Shown here: positions 62,201 through 64,000 of the stretch, piece by piece
Layout: every line of letters starts with the position of its first letter
How positions within the stretch are numbered: the first letter of the stretch is position 1
From: Apostichopus japonicus
Taxonomy: Eukaryota > Echinodermata > Holothuroidea > Aspidochirotida > Stichopodidae
NCBI RefSeq assembly: GCF_037975245.1
Contig: NC_092567.1
Span: forward strand, 26,022,376 to 26,086,375
Direction: 5' to 3'
DNA length: 64,000 nt
Position numbers and translations under genes: made by a program
Notes under the pieces: model-generated
What the model saw: only the letters and a program-made list of their open reading frames with translations
Told to the model about the DNA's origin: nothing
Databases searched by the model: none

Positions 62201-63606
62201 TGCCTTTCGATCTATCATATCCTATAATTTAAGCCTTGCAATAAGTCTTATCATTTCTAAAATAAATTGATTGAGAGACCAAGGTGACTTACCTCTTTGA
62301 TAAATAGAGCTTCTAATTCAAAAGAATCTAGTGAACCATCACCGTTTGTGTCGTGGAGCATAAAGAATGTCTTAGGGTTAAAGGTATCTTTCTCTAAATG
62401 GTCGGTCTTCTCCCAAACATCTTCAAGTTGAGCTTTGCTTCCCTGGGAAAAATAACATTGAAGAAGAATAATAGCTTCCCTGGGAATTAAACATATGGAG
62501 TCGATCGCAAAACTGCTTTGCAGTGTGGGCAAATTGCTATACAAGTTCAAAGATGCATTATAACAGTTTTTGTACTCAGAATCATAGTAATGTATAAGGA
62601 CAAAGTTCTGATCTTTCAACACTGCTACAAAATTAAACACTACATTTTCCCTGTATTTTTTTCTTTTCTAATGTCGCTTTGTGCGTAAGTGGGGCTTTCT
62701 ATAATTCACATATGAAAACAACTAGGCCAAATGTCAGAATAATGAAACATACTGTTTCATCCAGGGGAACCCTTAAAAACATCACATATTATAAAGCACA
62801 TAAAGAGGAATAATAATAATCTGTTAACTTTAAACTGTTTTAAACAAGTATGACAAATTTCATGTCAGCTTCTCAAAGTCTGAATTTTCTAAAAATGTTT
62901 TTTTGTAAACTGCTACAATTCATGCTTTCTAGCTGGGTCTCAACGCATCTTTGCAAGAATACTTGCCGATTGAAAAGGTTCTATAAATTATCACTTGACA
63001 GCAAATCCTTTTTCCTACAAGCTATCGACCTTAAAGGGTGTGAAGACTTGCCCAAAAAGAAACGTCTAATGCCTGTAATCTGACCTAGTTTCGAATGAGG
63101 TGTAACAGAAGTGTAAGACACCACCATCGATCCCAGAAAATACACACACAGCTTGCTACCATCAATAATTAGACACTAGTGTACAATCAGTACATACAGC
63201 TACGGTCAATACCAACAGCACAGTGTATAAACCATACAGCGATGGACATCTCAGGTGCAGCTAAAGATAACAAGGTATCACGTTTCATTACTGTCTGCAT
63301 TTTGTAGCGACACGAACAAAACATTACTTGCAAGCAACGGAAAGTTAACGTTTTCAGATAACCGCACGCGGTTTGGGGCGAGTCTTCAATGCCTTTAAAG
63401 ATTCATTCCTTCAAACTCACTGGATGTTTCATCTCTTTGTGGTTGTTCTTCGCTTTCTTCGCTTCCTCCCAATTTTTCACCGCTTCTGCTCGAGCCTTTT
63501 CGTCCAGCTTGTTCATCTGTTGGCGACGCCTAAGTTCTTTCTCCATCTCATATTTTTTGAAATCTGTTTTTCTTCTTTTGTCTGCTTCTTCTAAGTCAGA
63601 GGTTGC
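43707..63606 (-). CDS. NUCB: Nucleobindin (NUCB1/NUCB2 family), N-terminus beyond window
   Basis: Minus-strand exons: 63606-63421, 62442-62293, 61349-61263, 60604-60518, 58900-58811, 56708-56544, 44613-44527, 44249-43707. All are phase 0 with GT-AG. Order of parts: basic coiled region ([13 protein letters not shown]), [18 protein letters not shown]-hand 1 ([12 protein letters not shown], canonical), linker ending MREHV.KE, EF-hand 2 ([12 protein letters not shown]), FTEEELEEY, a Lys/Glu/Leu-rich coiled coil, and a Gln/Ala-rich C-terminus. The EF-hand 2 loop has Lys instead of Gly at loop position 6, as I recall for vertebrate nucleobindins. The family binds Ca2+ in Golgi, ER and secretory pathway and binds G-alpha subunits. 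The signal peptide and N-terminal (nesfatin-like) part are not in the window. Introns hold giant minisatellites. NUCB1 versus NUCB2 cannot be told; invertebrates usually have one gene. Confidence 0.93.
43785..44012 (-). repeat. NUCB: 15-bp coding repeat (Gln-Gln-Gln-Ala-Ala)
   Basis: Plus-strand unit GCAGCCTGTTGCTGG (some GAGCA variants, and shortened 12-bp copies), in frame in the nucleobindin terminal exon. The complementary strand is also open, giving spurious Leu/Ser-rich frames. Confidence 0.93.
44527..44613 (-). CDS. NUCB: Nucleobindin exon: short linker
   Basis: An 87-bp phase 0-0 exon: [20 protein letters not shown] then KNMKFDPNI, ending at donor GTAAGT. Its acceptor and first 16 or so bases are repeated three more times upstream in a 70-bp tandem array. 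Assignment rests on phase, splice sites and its place between two clear exons. Confidence 0.75.
44597..44882. repeat. 70-bp tandem repeat carrying copies of a nucleobindin splice acceptor
   Basis: Four units with period 70 bp (the TTGTTTGACTCTCTCCTGCT segment recurs at about 44600, 44670, 44740, 44810). On the minus strand each contains TTTAGCAG followed by GAGAGAGTCAAACAAG, which is the acceptor and start of the exon at 44527-44613. Confidence 0.9.
45925..46040 (-). mobile_element. tRNA-derived SINE, copy 1
   Basis: Minus strand: GCGTCCATAGCCTAGTGGTT (acceptor stem and A-box), a hairpin CCGCATATAAAGCGG in the anticodon-arm position, and GGGTTCGAATCCCGG (B-box / T-arm), closing TGGAGGC that pairs 6 of 7 with the first bases. 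A non-tRNA tail follows (CTGTTCTGGATTTTCCAACT) and recurs in copy 2. A functional tRNA is unlikely because the loop would give an unusual anticodon and the tail is shared. Confidence 0.75.
46288..46372 (-). mobile_element. tRNA-derived SINE, copy 2 (5'-truncated)
   Basis: Repeats the B-box region (GGTTTGAATCCCGGTGGAGG) and the tail of copy 1 with a few substitutions, then stops inside the anticodon arm where a TATATG-rich stretch begins. Confidence 0.75.
46380..47869. other. Nucleobindin intron, no feature recognised
   Basis: AT-rich intron between the exons at 44527-44613 and 56544-56708. Nothing notable beyond a C-rich tract near 47540. Confidence 0.6.
47870..53108. repeat. 49-bp minisatellite, about 107 copies, in a nucleobindin intron
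   Basis: Unit GGACCAATACCTACACTGTA, then GGAGGGATGTGTATTGTTTG, then GTGAATAGA (49 bp). Copies are nearly identical over 5.2 kb. The commonest variation is a dinucleotide after AATA (CC, CT, CA, CG or TG, with TA following), plus GTGCATTG for GTGTATTG and TGCTTGG for TGTTTGG. The minus strand has no stop in any phase, so overlapping ORFs of up to 390 codons appear ([14 protein letters not shown] type); these are artefacts. Confidence 0.98.
54205..54345. repeat. 34-bp minisatellite, 4 copies
   Basis: GCTGCAGCCATCCTGTAGCC plus AGGCTGTGTAGGGG, in a nucleobindin intron. Confidence 0.9.
55850..56485. repeat. Diverged direct duplication of about 300 bp
   Basis: 55865-56175 and 56200-56485 share an ordered set of motifs: AACTATCACCTGAAAAGA / AACTATCATCTGAAAAGA, GTCTAGGACTTTGTGTTC / GTCTAGGACTTAGTGTTC, GTCACTCTGGACAGAACC / GTCACCATGGAGACAAACC, and GTGCTCATGTGA / GTGGTCATGTGA. 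Intronic, just downstream of the exon at 56544-56708 in minus sense. Confidence 0.6.
56544..56708 (-). CDS. NUCB: Nucleobindin exon: leucine/coiled-coil region
   Basis: A 165-bp phase 0-0 exon: [20 protein letters not shown], then a Lys/Glu-rich helix with Leu spacing ([20 protein letters not shown]) and GEPIVMNQ. Corresponds to the segment following WETLDQQQ in the family. Confidence 0.9.
57005..58695. repeat. 33/35-bp minisatellite, about 50 copies, with higher-order structure
   Basis: Unit CATCTAACTTATACATTAAT plus CTACACATCAAGC (33 bp), with 35-bp variants carrying AAGGGTC. Variants are ATTAAT or ATTCAT and the spacer AAGCC, AAGTC, ATGTC or AAGGGTC. Lies in a nucleobindin intron ending about 115 bp from the EF-hand 2 exon. 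Confidence 0.97.
58811..58900 (-). CDS. NUCB: Nucleobindin exon: EF-hand 2
   Basis: A 90-bp phase 0-0 exon: [20 protein letters not shown] then [10 protein letters not shown]. The loop D1-T-D3-N-N5-K-L-V-T-L-E-E12 is non-canonical at position 6 (Lys), matching the DTNKDRLVTLEE form recalled for vertebrates. The 33-bp minisatellite lies just downstream in the next intron. Confidence 0.95.
59020..59175. repeat. About 50-bp tandem repeat, 3-4 diverged copies
   Basis: Copies of CATGGACCCAAGGATATAAG followed by AAAAGGGGTGTGG and an ACCCC spacer, with insertions. In a nucleobindin intron. Confidence 0.75.
59882..60135 (+). repeat. Dispersed MITE-like repeat, copy 2
   Basis: Starts TTAAAGGGATATTTCGGTGG, then TGAATTTGATTGCTCAATAA, and later CATTTGTGA/TGCATCTGGCAAATG motifs, ending near GGTCAGCTGACC. 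Reverse-complement relative of 27722-27990. Confidence 0.55.
60266..60401. mobile_element. Short MITE with perfect 14-bp TIRs
   Basis: GGGGTTAATCAACG at 60266-60279 and its exact complement at 60388-60401 enclose 136 bp. A second inverted pair (GTGAGTAATGCACG near 60149 and CGTGCGTTACTCAC near 60286) suggests nesting or a longer foldback. No clear TSD. Confidence 0.6.
60518..60604 (-). CDS. NUCB: Nucleobindin inter-EF-hand linker exon, version 2
   Basis: An 87-bp phase 0-0 exon, 29 codons: [20 protein letters not shown] then RMREHVMKE. Same length, phase and pattern as the exon at 61263-61349, and closer to the vertebrate form at its end (REHVM.E). Either or both could be spliced between EF-hand 1 and EF-hand 2 without changing frame. 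Confidence 0.88.
61263..61349 (-). CDS. NUCB: Nucleobindin inter-EF-hand linker exon, version 1
   Basis: An 87-bp phase 0-0 exon, 29 codons: [20 protein letters not shown] then RMREHVQKE. Homologous to the exon at 60518-60604 and to the single vertebrate segment that ends RLRMREHVMNE. The donor GAG|GTAGGGAGAAT occurs twice in tandem, 23 bp apart; use of the more distal copy would add 23 nt and shift the frame. Confidence 0.85.
61350..62292. other. Nucleobindin intron, no feature recognised
   Basis: Intron between the EF-hand 1 exon and the first linker exon. Contains a poly-C tract near 61716. No repeats or further exons seen. Confidence 0.6.
62293..62442 (-). CDS. NUCB: Nucleobindin exon: EF-hand 1
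   Basis: A 150-bp phase 0-0 exon. Encodes [34 protein letters not shown] and ELEALFIKE. The loop [12 protein letters not shown] has all canonical Ca2+ ligands (D1, N3, D5, E12) and Gly at position 6. Confidence 0.95.
63421..63606 (-). CDS. NUCB: Nucleobindin exon: basic coiled-coil region before EF-hand 1
   Basis: A 186-bp phase 0-0 exon, acceptor CTTTAG, donor GTGAGT. Encodes [20 protein letters not shown] and a Lys/Arg/Glu-rich helix ending HKEMKHP; compare KYEMEKEH.RR and KVNHP in vertebrate nucleobindins as recalled. The preceding exon lies beyond 64000, and the AT-rich 63607-64000 is intron. Confidence 0.9.
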
Positions 63607-64000
63607 CTAAAGAAGTTGTTGCAAAGGATGTGTTTTAATGGGTTTGGTTTTCTATTTTATGATTTTTTTAACATAATATAAGTTATTAATCAAATACAAT
63701 ATGAATTCAATCTGAATAGGAATTTTAATTTAAGAAAACTTTCAATCTCTGGTTAAAATTCTTGTCAGTAATTATGAAGATATACGTTATGGTTTGGCTC
63801 TCCATTTAGAAGAATAATGATTATCACAATGCATTTTTGAAGGCACTGAAACAAACAAATGCACTATAGCAACTTAACCTTAACAAAATTAATTTTTGTT
63901 TATCAAAATGGCACTGGTTTCATTTTCATATCACTAGAAACATTCTCTGCATTACTATTCAAATATTTCTTCACCCTTTTAGCATTTACATTTTAATAGG

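Overview
This is a eukaryotic nuclear window: intron-rich genes with GT-AG introns, SINEs, MITEs, a Penelope-like fragment and very large minisatellites. The gene content (a ciliary pitchfork protein, TFIIH p62 and nucleobindin) and the repeat style suggest a marine invertebrate, most likely a deuterostome and plausibly an echinoderm. The taxon is inferred, not proven.

Layout. 1-7.4 kb: no convincing gene; a hAT-like element with 8-bp target site duplications (TSDs), a mariner-like MITE and an AT microsatellite. 7.4-13.1 kb, minus strand: the 5' part of a multi-exon gene in which every intron is phase 1. It has a basic N-terminus, Ser/Pro-rich exons that have been tandemly duplicated (one copy decayed), and an exon that aligns without gaps to the R-SNARE motif, including the zero-layer Arg. 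Its first intron carries a short retroposon whose head is the 5' end of U2 snRNA, flanked by a perfect 15-bp TSD. 13.1-22.2 kb: intergenic, with a second hAT-like MITE (8-bp TSD), a 50-bp minisatellite and a decayed GIY-YIG fragment of a Penelope-like element. 22.3-25.7 kb, minus: a complete 5-exon pitchfork/CIMAP3 homologue of 211 aa. A 131-bp tandem repeat running off its stop codon has copied its last codons into the 3' flank. 26.8-38.4 kb, plus: complete GTF2H1 (TFIIH p62), 11 exons, 567 aa, head-to-head with CIMAP3. Three of its introns hold minisatellites (32-bp, 29-bp, and short GT-rich/TATG units) and one holds a long foldback. 38.4-43.7 kb: convergent intergenic spacer with a hAT-like MITE. 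43.7-63.6 kb, minus: nucleobindin (NUCB1/2 family), whose N-terminal exons lie beyond the window end. It has two EF-hands, a Gln/Ala-repeat C-terminus, and two homologous 87-bp phase 0-0 exons for the linker between the EF-hands, which are candidates for mutually exclusive splicing. Its introns hold a 5.2-kb array of about 107 copies of a 49-bp unit and a 1.7-kb array of 33/35-bp units with higher-order structure.

The genes do not form a functional pathway: p62 is a core transcription/repair subunit, CIMAP3 is ciliary, nucleobindin is a secretory-pathway Ca2+-binding protein and the SNARE-like gene would act in membrane fusion. What they share is intron-resident tandem repeat growth, in two cases reaching exon edges (the nucleobindin exon 44527-44613 acceptor and the CIMAP3 stop codon). 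Exon coordinates were derived by hand from splice sites, reading phase and protein similarity recalled from family knowledge; no alignment program was run.
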